From Pseudomonas sp. PDM16 (GTDB taxonomy: Bacteria > Pseudomonadota > Gammaproteobacteria > Pseudomonadales > Pseudomonadaceae), in the NCBI RefSeq assembly GCF_014851865.1, contig NZ_JACVAM010000003.1, positions 248,001-312,000 of the forward strand: 64,000 nucleotides of DNA. Reading direction: 5' to 3'. The notes under the pieces were generated by a model. The model was given only the letters and a program-made list of their open reading frames with translations. It was not told the origin of the DNA and did not search any database. Positions 1 to 9,256 of this stretch are shown in pieces (within the stretch, counting starts at the first letter, position 1; each line of letters starts with the position of its first letter). A program made the translations under genes and the position numbers.

Positions 1-445
1 TCACGGCGAAGGTCAGCAGCCCCTGGTGCCGCGCCGGGTCTATGAACAGCGGGAAGAAGGCCATGTAGAAGACGATGGCCTTGGGATTGAACAGGGTGAT
101 CACCGCCGTCTGACGCAGGTAATGGCCGGCGCTGATATGCACTGCCGGGGCGCTGCCCGGCTTGGCCAGCAGCATGCGCGCACCGAGCCAGACCAGATAG
201 CCTGCGCCCAGCCACTGCACGGCATGGAAGGCCGTCGGGTAGGCCGCCAGCAGTGCCGCCACTCCGGCCACCGCCAGCCACATCAGCACCTGGTCACCGA
301 GGATGATACCAAAGGTCGAGGCCAGACCGCCGCGCACGCCGCCCTTGCCGGTGGAGGTGATCAGCGCCAGGTTGCCCGGCCCCGGAATCATCAGCAGCAC
401 CACGAAGGCGACCACGAAGGCGCCGTAGTCGGTGATCCCGAACAT
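1..445 (-). CDS. LysE/RhtB-family amino-acid exporter, C-terminus cut by window edge
   Basis: The visible 148 residues start with an ATG at 445-443, preceded by an AGGAG ribosome site. The N-terminal part carries the family's glycine/proline-rich stretch (MIPGPGNLALI, near residues 19-29) followed by alternating hydrophobic segments and the FNPKA motif. LysE/RhtB proteins are inner-membrane exporters of amino acids or homoserine lactones, normally about 205 residues, so roughly the last quarter lies outside the window. It is read toward the window edge, downstream of guaA but separated from it by a terminator. The substrate cannot be told from sequence. Confidence 0.85.
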   Translation of the reverse strand, partial: MFGITDYGAFVVAFVVLLMIPGPGNLALITSTGKGGVRGGLASTFGIILGDQVLMWLAVAGVAALLAAYPTAFHAVQWLGAGYLVWLGARMLLAKPGSAPAVHISAGHYLRQTAVITLFNPKAIVFYMAFFPLFIDPARHQGLLTFAV

Positions 446-470
446 CGCGCTTCTCCTTATCAGCTGTCAG

Positions 471-497
471 ATACGAAAAGGGCAGCCATGGCTGCCC
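471..497 (-). terminator. Rho-independent terminator of guaBA
   Basis: A perfect palindrome (GGGCAGCCATGGCTGCCC, 480-497) follows the guaA stop codon in the transcription direction and is followed on the minus strand by CTTTTCG. The T tract is short, but position and stem fit an intrinsic terminator. Confidence 0.7.
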
Positions 498-510
498 TCT
501 GCGTCGCGGA

Positions 511-2088
511 TCACTCCCACTCGATGGTGGCAGGCGGCTTGCTCGACACGTCGTAGGTGACGCGAGAGATACCGGAAATCTCGTTGATGATGCGGTTGGA
601 GACCTTCTCCAGCAGCTCGTAGGGCAGGTGCGCCCAGCGTGCGGTCATGAAGTCGATGGTTTCCACGGCGCGCAGGGCCACGACCCAGGCGTAGCGACGG
701 CCGTCACCAACCACGCCGACCGATTTCACCGGCTGGAACACCACGAAGGCCTGGCTGGTCTTGTGGTACCAGTCGAAATTGCGCAGCTCTTCGATGAAGA
801 TGTGGTCGGCCAGACGCAGCAGGTCGGCGTATTCCTTCTTCACTTCGCCGAGGATGCGCACGCCCAGGCCCGGCCCCGGGAACGGGTGGCGGTAGACCAT
901 GTCGTAGGGCAGACCCAGCTCCAGGCCGATCTTGCGCACCTCGTCCTTGAACAGCTCGCGCAGCGGCTCGACCAGGGAGAACTGCATGTCCTCCGGCAGG
1001 CCACCGACGTTGTGGTGGGACTTGATCACGTGGGCCTTGCCGGTCTTGGCACCAGCCGACTCGATCACGTCCGGGTAGATGGTGCCCTGGGCGAGGAACT
1101 TCACGTCCTTGAGCTTGGTGGCTTCTTCATCGAACACTTCGATGAAGCTGCGACCGATGATCTTGCGCTTCTCTTCCGGGTCGGCGACGCCGGCCAGGCG
1201 GCCGAGGAACAGCTCTTCGGCGTTGGCGCGGATCACCTTGACGCCCATGTTCTCGGCGAACATGGCCATCACCTGGTCGCCTTCCTTGTGGCGCAGCAGG
1301 CCGTTGTCGACGAACACGCAGGTCAGCTGGTCGCCGATGGCGCGGTGCAGCAGCGCGGCAACTACCGAGGAGTCGACGCCGCCGGACAGACCCAGCAGCA
1401 CCTTAGCGGTGCCGACCTGGGCACGCACGGTGGCGATGGCGTCTTCGACGATATTGGCCGGGGTCCACAGGGCTTCGCAGCCGCAGATGTCGAGGATGAA
1501 GCGCGAGAGGATGCGACCGCCCTGTTTGGTGTGGGTCACTTCCGGGTGGAACTGCACGCCGTAGTAAGCGCGGCTGTCGTCGGCCATGGCAGCGATCGGG
1601 CAGCTCGGGGTGCTGGCCAGGATGTGGAACCCGGCAGGCATGGCGGTAACCTTGTCGCCGTGGCTCATCCACACGTCCAGACCCAGCACACCGTCGGTGT
1701 CCACGTGGTCTTCGATGCCGTCGAGCAGGCGGGCCTTGCCGATCACGTCGACGCGGGCGTAGCCGAACTCACGCAGGTCGGAACCTTCGACCTTGCCGCC
1801 GAGCTGCTCGGCCATGGTCTGCATGCCGTAGCAGATGCCGAACAGCGGCACGTTGAGGTCGAACACCGCCTGCGGCGCGCGCGGGCTGTTGGCTTCGTGC
1901 ACCGACTCCGGGCCACCGGCGAGGATGATGCCGCGCGGGGCGAAGGCGCGGATCGCCTCGTTGTCCATGTCGAACGGATGGATTTCGCAGTACACACCGA
2001 TCTCGCGCACGCGGCGGGCGATCAGCTGGGTGTACTGGGAGCCGAAGTCGAGGATGAGGATGCGGTGGGCGTGAATGTCGTGGGCCAT
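511..2088 (-). CDS. guaA: GMP synthase (glutamine-hydrolysing)
   Basis: 525 residues from the ATG at 2088, the usual bacterial GuaA length; an upstream in-frame start would add 11 residues that do not look conserved. It converts XMP to GMP using ATP and glutamine in the cytoplasm. The N-terminal class-I glutamine amidotransferase domain shows [17 protein letters not shown] and the nucleophile Cys86 in GICYGMQ, with GVQFHPEV supplying the His and Glu. The ATP-pyrophosphatase P-loop is LSGGVDSS, and the C-terminal dimerisation domain ends in PPATIEWE. It is the second gene of guaBA; the two enzymes catalyse consecutive steps IMP to XMP to GMP. Confidence 0.98.
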   Translation of the reverse strand: MAHDIHAHRILILDFGSQYTQLIARRVREIGVYCEIHPFDMDNEAIRAFAPRGIILAGGPESVHEANSPRAPQAVFDLNVPLFGICYGMQTMAEQLGGKVEGSDLREFGYARVDVIGKARLLDGIEDHVDTDGVLGLDVWMSHGDKVTAMPAGFHILASTPSCPIAAMADDSRAYYGVQFHPEVTHTKQGGRILSRFILDICGCEALWTPANIVEDAIATVRAQVGTAKVLLGLSGGVDSSVVAALLHRAIGDQLTCVFVDNGLLRHKEGDQVMAMFAENMGVKVIRANAEELFLGRLAGVADPEEKRKIIGRSFIEVFDEEATKLKDVKFLAQGTIYPDVIESAGAKTGKAHVIKSHHNVGGLPEDMQFSLVEPLRELFKDEVRKIGLELGLPYDMVYRHPFPGPGLGVRILGEVKKEYADLLRLADHIFIEELRNFDWYHKTSQAFVVFQPVKSVGVVGDGRRYAWVVALRAVETIDFMTARWAHLPYELLEKVSNRIINEISGISRVTYDVSSKPPATIEWE

Positions 2089-2117
2089 GGCCGTCTCTCG
2101 TAGCGAAGTCACAAATG

Positions 2118-2145
2118 ACACGGGGCTGATCAGTCAGCCCCGTGT
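2118..2145. terminator. Perfect 12-bp-stem hairpin between guaB and guaA
   Basis: ACACGGGGCTGA and TCAGCCCCGTGT flank a TCAG loop. It lies in the 74-bp gap between the guaB stop and the guaA start. The minus-strand tail is CATTTGTG, without a real T run, so it is more likely a partial terminator or an mRNA-processing or stabilising hairpin that sets the guaB:guaA ratio than a full stop. Confidence 0.55.
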
Positions 2146-2162
2146 CGATTCATTGCAGTGGA

Positions 2163-3737
<1,575 letters not shown>

Positions 3738-4511
3738 TCAGCTTCCTCCCAGATAGCGCCCGATCAGCCCCAGGCCGCTGGCCAGCACCAGCCAGGTCAC
3801 CAGACGCACGAAAGCATCACGAGACATGTTCAGCGTCAGGCGGCGCCCACACCATAGACCGAGCGCCATGGGCGGCAAGAGGCAGGCGGCCAGCAGCAGC
3901 AATTGCAGATCGGCGTAGACCCCGGCAACCAGAAACAGACTCAGTCGAACCAAGGCACTGCAACTGATCAGGGCGCTCTGCGTGGCACGGGCCTGCTGCT
4001 TATCCGCCAACCGTGCGTTGAGATAGAGGGCGTAGAGAAATCCTCCGCTGCCGAACAGAGCACCGAACAGCCCAGCCACCGTGCCGGCCGGAACCGCCCA
4101 GGCGGCCGATAGGCTTGCCGGACGAACGCGCACCGCCAGGCTGTACAGCGCATAGACGCTCACAAAAATCCCCATCGCCAGTAGCAGCACATCGGATCGC
4201 AGGCTGAGCAGGAAGACCACCCCCAGCGTGCATCCCAGTGCCATGCACGGCAACAGGCGCAGCAGCTCTGGCCTGGCCACATCACGCCGGGACGGCAGCA
4301 GATTGCCGAAGGCGGCGACGAAATCGAGCAGCACCAGCAGCGGGATGATGGTGGACAGCGGCAGGAAATACAGCAACACCGGGCCGGCAACCAGGGCAGT
4401 GCCAAATCCGGCTATACCGAACACCACGTAGGCGGCAGTGATGCCGAGCAGGATGACCAGCCAGTTAACAGGCGAAAACGGCAGGGAGGCGATTAACGAA
4501 GCGAGCTCCAT
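3738..4511 (-). CDS. TauE/SafE-family sulfite/anion exporter-like membrane protein
   Basis: 257 residues, nearly all hydrophobic, with about eight predicted membrane segments. The N-terminal half has the family pattern GIAGFGTALVAGPVLLYFLP followed by LLDFVAAFGNLLPSRRDV. The inverted repeat appears in the second half as GLFGALFGSGGFLYALYL. TauE/SafE proteins export small sulfur-containing or organic anions across the inner membrane, but many members have no known substrate. It is transcribed divergently from a LysR regulator with a 103-bp gap, the classic arrangement of a regulator and its target. The substrate is therefore likely sensed by that LysR protein. Confidence 0.85.
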   Translation of the reverse strand: MELASLIASLPFSPVNWLVILLGITAAYVVFGIAGFGTALVAGPVLLYFLPLSTIIPLLVLLDFVAAFGNLLPSRRDVARPELLRLLPCMALGCTLGVVFLLSLRSDVLLLAMGIFVSVYALYSLAVRVRPASLSAAWAVPAGTVAGLFGALFGSGGFLYALYLNARLADKQQARATQSALISCSALVRLSLFLVAGVYADLQLLLLAACLLPPMALGLWCGRRLTLNMSRDAFVRLVTWLVLASGLGLIGRYLGGS

Positions 4512-4614
4512 TGAGCATCATCCTTCAACACATGACACCGGCACTCTATCGCCACCCCAGCCATGCCTACCAATATGATAAAAATCGACAAGCCATCCGA
4601 AAAAGGCATGACAG

Positions 4615-5538
4615 ATGATCTCCACCCGCCAGTTGCACTACTTCGTCGCCATCGTCGAGAGCGGCAGTTTCAGCGCCGCCGCTGAGCGCCTGTTCGTCGC
4701 CCAGTCAGCGATGAGCCGGCAGATCAAGGAGCTGGAGGCGCAGATGCAGAGCACCCTGTTCATACGCACGGCACGGCAACCCTTGCTCACCGATGCGGGA
4801 GCAGCCTTTTACCCGCGTGCACGTGGCCTCCTGCTGGAACTAGAGCGTGCCAGCCAGGAAAGCAGGGAGATCGGCCTCGGCTTGCGCGGCACTCTTCGCC
4901 TCAACCACTCCAGCACCGTCCCCCTGAGCGGTGTACTGATGGCAGCGCTGGCTGGCTATCTCACCGAATACGCCGGCGTGCACATGGAGATCGCCCAGCA
5001 GTCATCGGAGATCCAGCTTCAGGAGCTGGCCGAACGGCGCCTGGACATCGGCCTGCTTCGCCTTCCGGTGCTGCGCCAGCACGATGGCCTGGAGCTGCAT
5101 CGCTTGCTCGACGAACCCATGCTGCTGGCTGTCGCCAGCCAGCACCCACTGGCCAGGGAGTCGTCAGTGCGCCTCACCCAGCTGATAGAGGAACCCTTCA
5201 TCTCCATCCCCCATCCGCAGCGTGGCGGCCTCAGCTACCGAGCGGCCGAGTTGTGTACACGCGCCGGCTTCTATCCGAAGGCCGCTAGAGTGGTATCACG
5301 CAAGACCACCCAGCTCCAGCTGATCCAGGCCGGTTTCGGCATCGCGCTGCTGCCGCTGAGCATGAGTGCCATCGCGCCGACCGGCATCACACTGGTGCCG
5401 CTGGATGACGAGACCTGCCATACCAGCATCGCCCTCGCCTGCAGACAGGACGACTCCGCATTGGTAAAGACGTTCGTCCATCATTTCCGCAATGCCATGG
5501 CGAAGACTGACAGTAGTCAGGGATCGACGACGACCTGA
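4615..5538 (+). CDS. LysR-family transcriptional regulator
   Basis: 307 residues. The N-terminal winged helix-turn-helix covers residues 1-60 (MISTRQLHYFVAIVESGSF, then AAERLFVAQSAMSRQIKELE). A LysR substrate-binding domain follows from about residue 90, with GTLRLNHSSTVPLSGVL opening it. An AAGG site precedes the ATG at the usual distance. It probably regulates the divergent TauE-type permease gene and itself; no operator was identified with confidence. Its last 22 bp overlap, tail to tail, the 3' end of the zinc-ribbon gene on the other strand. Confidence 0.93.
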   Translation: MISTRQLHYFVAIVESGSFSAAAERLFVAQSAMSRQIKELEAQMQSTLFIRTARQPLLTDAGAAFYPRARGLLLELERASQESREIGLGLRGTLRLNHSSTVPLSGVLMAALAGYLTEYAGVHMEIAQQSSEIQLQELAERRLDIGLLRLPVLRQHDGLELHRLLDEPMLLAVASQHPLARESSVRLTQLIEEPFISIPHPQRGGLSYRAAELCTRAGFYPKAARVVSRKTTQLQLIQAGFGIALLPLSMSAIAPTGITLVPLDDETCHTSIALACRQDDSALVKTFVHHFRNAMAKTDSSQGSTTT

Positions 5539-6068
5539 GCGACGGAGAACCCCACACGCTCGGCGAAGGACTCCAGGAACGAGGGAGCCAGACCGGCCTC
5601 CACCCATCCATTGAAGATGAAGCCGAGGTTGGAAAACGCGCACGGCTGCAGGAAGAGAAAGCCGTTCACCTCATCTTCATGGCCGCATTCCGGGCAGGTG
5701 AAGTTGTCGGTATCACCGGGCGTCCATTCGTCCAGGCTGTCGAAGAAGGCCTCGCCTATCTCCCGGCGGCACTCGGGGCACCCTGCCTCTTCGTGAAAGC
5801 CACGGGTCGGCGTATAGATGCAGCGACGCGTGACGACCTCCAGACCATTGAACGGCTGGCCAAACGGCAGTCGTTCCGGATGTTGCGCAACCCGCCGGGC
5901 GCCCTCACCGATTGCATAGGCCATACCGCCCCGGCCACGGCCACAGGTAGTCGGCAGCGCCTCGACGATGCGCTGGCGCACCAGCCAGTCGAGCAGCTTG
6001 CGTGCTCGATATTCATGGTCCGGCACTCGCGACAATCGCGGCACCAGAATCAACTGCCGCTCGCTCAT
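5517..6068 (-). CDS. Small protein with a four-cysteine zinc ribbon, function unknown
   Basis: 183 residues. Two CPxC knuckles, Cys97/Cys100 (GCPECRREIG) and Cys125/Cys128 (TCPECGHEDEV), are spaced as in a zinc ribbon. The N-terminus (SERQLILVPRLSRVPDHEY) and a W/F-rich C-terminus are not recognised. There is no Walker motif, so a transport-ATPase label would be unsupported. Its ATG overlaps the stop of the upstream EAL gene (ATGA), implying translational coupling and a shared role. Metal binding is inferred from the cysteine pattern only. Confidence 0.75.
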   Translation of the reverse strand: MSERQLILVPRLSRVPDHEYRARKLLDWLVRQRIVEALPTTCGRGRGGMAYAIGEGARRVAQHPERLPFGQPFNGLEVVTRRCIYTPTRGFHEEAGCPECRREIGEAFFDSLDEWTPGDTDNFTCPECGHEDEVNGFLFLQPCAFSNLGFIFNGWVEAGLAPSFLESFAERVGFSVAQVVVDP

Positions 6069-6841
6069 GCGGGCTCCTCACATCCGGCGCCTGCTCCCAG
6101 GGCCTCGCCAGCCCAATGGCGAACGAAGCGGTCGCGAAACAGGAAACCCTGCACGCAATCGATACCCTGCTCCCGCGCCCATCGCATCTGCGCTTCGTCC
6201 TCCACACCCTCGAGGATCACCGTCTTGCCCGCATCACGGGCGAAACTGAGGATCCCCCGCAGCAGTGCCATGGCAGCCGGACTGGACAGCCGCGAGAGCC
6301 AGTCGCGAGCCAGCTTGAGGTACTGCACGCCGAGGAGCACGTCGAAAGACACCAGGCTGTCGTGGGCCCCGAGGTCGTCCAGCGCCAGGGGAATGCCTGC
6401 CCCGCCGAACGCCTGCTGCATGGCGATGCTGACCCGAGCATCGGCCACAGAGCTGTTCTCTATGATTTCCACCACTGCCTGCTGGTGCTCCAGCAGCAGC
6501 TCGACCATCGGATGGCGATCCTCGCCGAGAAACACTTCGAACGCATCCTGGTCGATATTGAGGAACACCGGCGTGCCTGCGGGGCAGGCCTCCAACTGCA
6601 GGCGCTTGATCAGCAGTTCGAGCTGAAACAGGCTCAAGGGGCTGTCATGCAACTGGCGAAACACCTGATCCGGTGGAAGATAGCCCAGGCGCTCATGGCG
6701 AAAGCGGGCCAGCGCCTCATAGGCCACCAGCTCGCCATCGGCCACACGCAGAATCGGCTGGTACTCGACACCCAGGCCATCACCAGCCAGGAACGACAAC
6801 AGAACATCAGGGGAAATACGCACCGTCACACTCGTGTTCAA
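6065..6841 (-). CDS. EAL-domain protein, putative c-di-GMP phosphodiesterase
   Basis: Chosen start is a TTG at 6841 with AGAGGGA upstream, giving 258 residues that are almost entirely one EAL domain with no sensor or membrane segment. EAL proteins cleave c-di-GMP to pGpG in the cytoplasm. Key residues seen: E42-A-L44, Asn95, Glu125 and Glu128 (VEIIEN), Asp155-Asp156 (LDDLG), Lys177, Glu211/Glu214 (LEGVED) and Gln231 (QGFLF). The usual KID triplet is KLA, so one metal-site Asp is replaced by Ala179; activity could be reduced or the protein could act as a c-di-GMP binder. It overlaps the zinc-ribbon gene by 4 bp and is divergent from xseA. Confidence 0.88.
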   Translation of the reverse strand: MNTSVTVRISPDVLLSFLAGDGLGVEYQPILRVADGELVAYEALARFRHERLGYLPPDQVFRQLHDSPLSLFQLELLIKRLQLEACPAGTPVFLNIDQDAFEVFLGEDRHPMVELLLEHQQAVVEIIENSSVADARVSIAMQQAFGGAGIPLALDDLGAHDSLVSFDVLLGVQYLKLARDWLSRLSSPAAMALLRGILSFARDAGKTVILEGVEDEAQMRWAREQGIDCVQGFLFRDRFVRHWAGEALGAGAGCEEPA

Positions 6842-6942
6842 ACAGGAATCCCTCTCATTATGGCGTGCCCTGTCCCTCTCTAGCCAGCAGACAGGGGCGG
6901 CGGACCATGACCACAACAGGCAAAGACACTATGATGCCGGCC

Positions 6943-8322
6943 ATGCTTACCGATCCCTTCGCCCGCCTCGGCCTCGACCGCGACACCCTCAGTGTCAGCC
7001 AGCTCAACAACCGCGCTCGCCTGCTGCTGGAGGACGTGTTCGCCCAGGTCTGGGTCGAGGGCGAGATCTCCAACCTGGCGCGCCCGGCCTCCGGCCACCT
7101 CTACTTCACCCTCAAGGACAGCCAGGCCCAGGTGCGCTGCGCGCTGTTCCGGCAGAACGCCAGCCGCGTGCGCCAGGCGCTGCGCGACGGCCTGGCGGTG
7201 AAGGTGCGCGGCAAGGTCTCGCTGTTCGAGGGCCGCGGCGACTACCAGCTAATCCTCGACACCGTGGAGCCGGCCGGCGACGGCGCCCTGCGCCTGGCCT
7301 TCGAGGCACTCAAGGAAAAGCTCTCCGCCGAGGGCCTGTTCGCCAGCGAGCGCAAGCGCGCCCTGCCCGCCCACCCGCAGCGCATCGGCATCGTCAGCTC
7401 GCCGACCGGCGCGGTGATCCGCGACATCATCAGCGTGTTCCGCCGCCGCGCCCCGCAGGTGGCGCTGACCCTGATCCCCACCGCCGTGCAGGGCCGCGAG
7501 GCCACCGCGCAGATCGTCCGCGGCCTGCAGCTGGCCGACCGTGCCAGCTTCGACGCGATCATCCTGGCCCGCGGCGGCGGCTCGCTGGAAGACCTGTGGT
7601 GCTTCAACGAGGAGGCCGTGGCGCGCGCGGTGGCCGCCTGCGTCACACCGGTGGTCAGCGCCGTCGGCCATGAGACCGACGTATCGATCAGCGACTTCGT
7701 CGCCGACGTACGCGCGCCGACGCCCTCGGCCGCCGCCGAGCTGCTGGCTCCGGACAGCTCCGATCTGCAACGCCGCCTGGACGGTCTCACCCGCCGTTTG
7801 GCGCTGAGCCTGCAGACACGCCTGAGCCGCGAACAGCTTCGCCTGGAAGGCCTGACCCGGCGCCTGCGCCACCCCGGCGAACGCCTGCGCCAGCAGGCCC
7901 AGCGCCTGGACGACCTGGACATGCGCCTGCGCCGGGCCTTCCAGCAGCAAGCCACCAGTCGCCACGAGCGCCTGGCGCGCCTCGACGGCCGCCTGCACGC
8001 CCAGCATCCGGGTCGCGCCCTGGCCCTGCTGCGCCAGCGCCTGGACAGCCTGGGCGAGCGCTTGCCGCGCGCCATCGAACTGCAGCTGCGCCAGCAGCGC
8101 CAGCAGCTGGAAAATCTCGCGCAGACGCTGCATATCGTCAGCCCGCTGGCCACCCTCGGCCGCGGCTACAGCATCCTTCTCGACGAGCGTGGCCAGGCCA
8201 TCCGCAGCGCCAGCCAGGCCCAGCCCGGCCAGCGCCTCAAGGCGCGCCTGGGCGAAGGCGAACTAGAGGTACGCGTCGAAGACAACCACCTCACCCCGGT
8301 CACCCTCTCGCTACTGGACTGA
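6943..8322 (+). CDS. xseA: Exodeoxyribonuclease VII large subunit
   Basis: 459 residues from the ATG at 6943, matching the family length. Upstream in-frame ATGs at 6907, 6931 and 6934 also exist; the one at 6907 has the best ribosome site (AGGGG), so an N-terminal extension of 12 residues is possible. XseA with XseB degrades single-stranded DNA. The N-terminal OB-fold holds LLEDVFAQVWVEGEISN and SGHLYFTLKD. The catalytic core holds ILARGGGSLEDLW and SAVGHETDVSISDFVAD. A long helical region (about residues 260-390) rich in Arg/Gln/Leu follows. The xseB partner is not nearby. Confidence 0.97.
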   Translation: MLTDPFARLGLDRDTLSVSQLNNRARLLLEDVFAQVWVEGEISNLARPASGHLYFTLKDSQAQVRCALFRQNASRVRQALRDGLAVKVRGKVSLFEGRGDYQLILDTVEPAGDGALRLAFEALKEKLSAEGLFASERKRALPAHPQRIGIVSSPTGAVIRDIISVFRRRAPQVALTLIPTAVQGREATAQIVRGLQLADRASFDAIILARGGGSLEDLWCFNEEAVARAVAACVTPVVSAVGHETDVSISDFVADVRAPTPSAAAELLAPDSSDLQRRLDGLTRRLALSLQTRLSREQLRLEGLTRRLRHPGERLRQQAQRLDDLDMRLRRAFQQQATSRHERLARLDGRLHAQHPGRALALLRQRLDSLGERLPRAIELQLRQQRQQLENLAQTLHIVSPLATLGRGYSILLDERGQAIRSASQAQPGQRLKARLGEGELEVRVEDNHLTPVTLSLLD

Positions 8323-8325
8323 CAC

Positions 8326-9144
8326 GTGCGCCCGCTTATCGCCCTGCTGCTCTGCCTCGCCCTGCCCGCTCATGCTGAGGGCTTTATCACCCGCCTGCTG
8401 AACAAGCCGGTGCCCGGCGGCGTCGCCGTGCTCGACCTGGGCGACGGCCCTGCTGCGCCGCAGGCTCGCTACCAGGGCAAGCCGGTGTTGGTGGTCAAGG
8501 AAGAAGGCAAGCGCTGGATCGCCATCGTCGGCATCCCACTGACGGTCAAGCCCGGCCAGCAGCAGATCGAGGCCAACGGCCAGGCGCTGAGCTTCCAGGT
8601 CGGCGCCAAGCACTACCGCGAGCAGCGCATTACCCTGAAGAACCAGGAACAGGTCAATCCGAGCGCGAAGAACCTAGCGCGCATCGAGCGCGAGCTGGCC
8701 GAGCAGACCCGAGCCTACCAGCAGTTCAGCGCCCGCCAGCCGAGCAATCTGCTGTTCGACAAGCCGGTCAACGGACCGCTGTCCTCGCCCTTCGGGCTGC
8801 GCCGCTTCTTCAACGGCGAGGAGCGCAATCCTCACTCCGGCCTGGACTTCGCCGTCGGTGCCGGCACGCCGATCAAGGCCCCGGCAGCCGGCAAGGTGAT
8901 CCTGATCGGCGACTACTTCTTCAATGGCAAGACAGTATTCGTCGACCACGGCCAGGGCCTGATCAGCATGTTCTGCCATATGTCCAAGATCGACGTGCAA
9001 CTGGGCCAGGAGCTGCCGCGCGGCGGCGTGGTCGGCAAGGTTGGCGCCACCGGCCGCGCCACCGGGCCGCACATGCACTGGAATGTCAGCCTCAACGACG
9101 CGCGGGTCGACCCGGCGATCTTCATCGGCGCGTTCAAGCCCTGA
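8326..9144 (+). CDS. Exported M23 (LytM) peptidoglycan peptidase
   Basis: 272 residues from a GTG start 3 bp after the xseA stop, so probably co-transcribed and coupled with xseA. Residues 1-17 form a signal peptide ending AHA. The C-terminal M23 domain (from about 150) carries the zinc ligands His170 and Asp174 (HSGLD) and His251 in the HMH motif (249-251), with His218 as the likely catalytic partner. The family cleaves peptide cross-links in murein or activates amidases. There is no LysM or coiled-coil segment; the N-terminal half (residues 20-110) looks like a beta-rich accessory domain. All catalytic residues are present. Confidence 0.92.
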   Translation: MRPLIALLLCLALPAHAEGFITRLLNKPVPGGVAVLDLGDGPAAPQARYQGKPVLVVKEEGKRWIAIVGIPLTVKPGQQQIEANGQALSFQVGAKHYREQRITLKNQEQVNPSAKNLARIERELAEQTRAYQQFSARQPSNLLFDKPVNGPLSSPFGLRRFFNGEERNPHSGLDFAVGAGTPIKAPAAGKVILIGDYFFNGKTVFVDHGQGLISMFCHMSKIDVQLGQELPRGGVVGKVGATGRATGPHMHWNVSLNDARVDPAIFIGAFKP

Positions 9145-9168
9145 AGCATCCGCCAGCGGAGACCCAAT

Positions 9169-9204
9169 AAAAAAAGACCGCCGGGTTGCCCCAGGCGGTC
9201 TTTT
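9169..9204. terminator. Bidirectional terminator between convergent genes
   Basis: GACCGCC (9176-9182) pairs with GGCGGTC (9194-9200). An A run lies on the left and TTTT on the right, so it works on both strands: for the xseA/M23 unit and for the TonB receptor gene that ends at 9257. Confidence 0.85.
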
Positions 9205-9256
9205 CATTTCGCGGTTTCGCACAGGCCGCGCTCCCCGAGGGCAGCGCGCCACAGGC

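Noticed and set aside
628-2103. A 491-codon plus-strand frame opposite guaA, and similar ones opposite guaB (2142-3659), der/bamB (21235-23052) and the receptor at 9041-11425
   Set aside because: Antisense shadows of strongly conserved genes, with biased composition and no recognisable motif or ribosome site.
5517-6068. The small zinc-ribbon gene as a sugar ABC-transporter ATPase, a label I recall for similar Pseudomonas proteins
   Set aside because: No Walker A, Walker B or ABC signature is present in its 183 residues.
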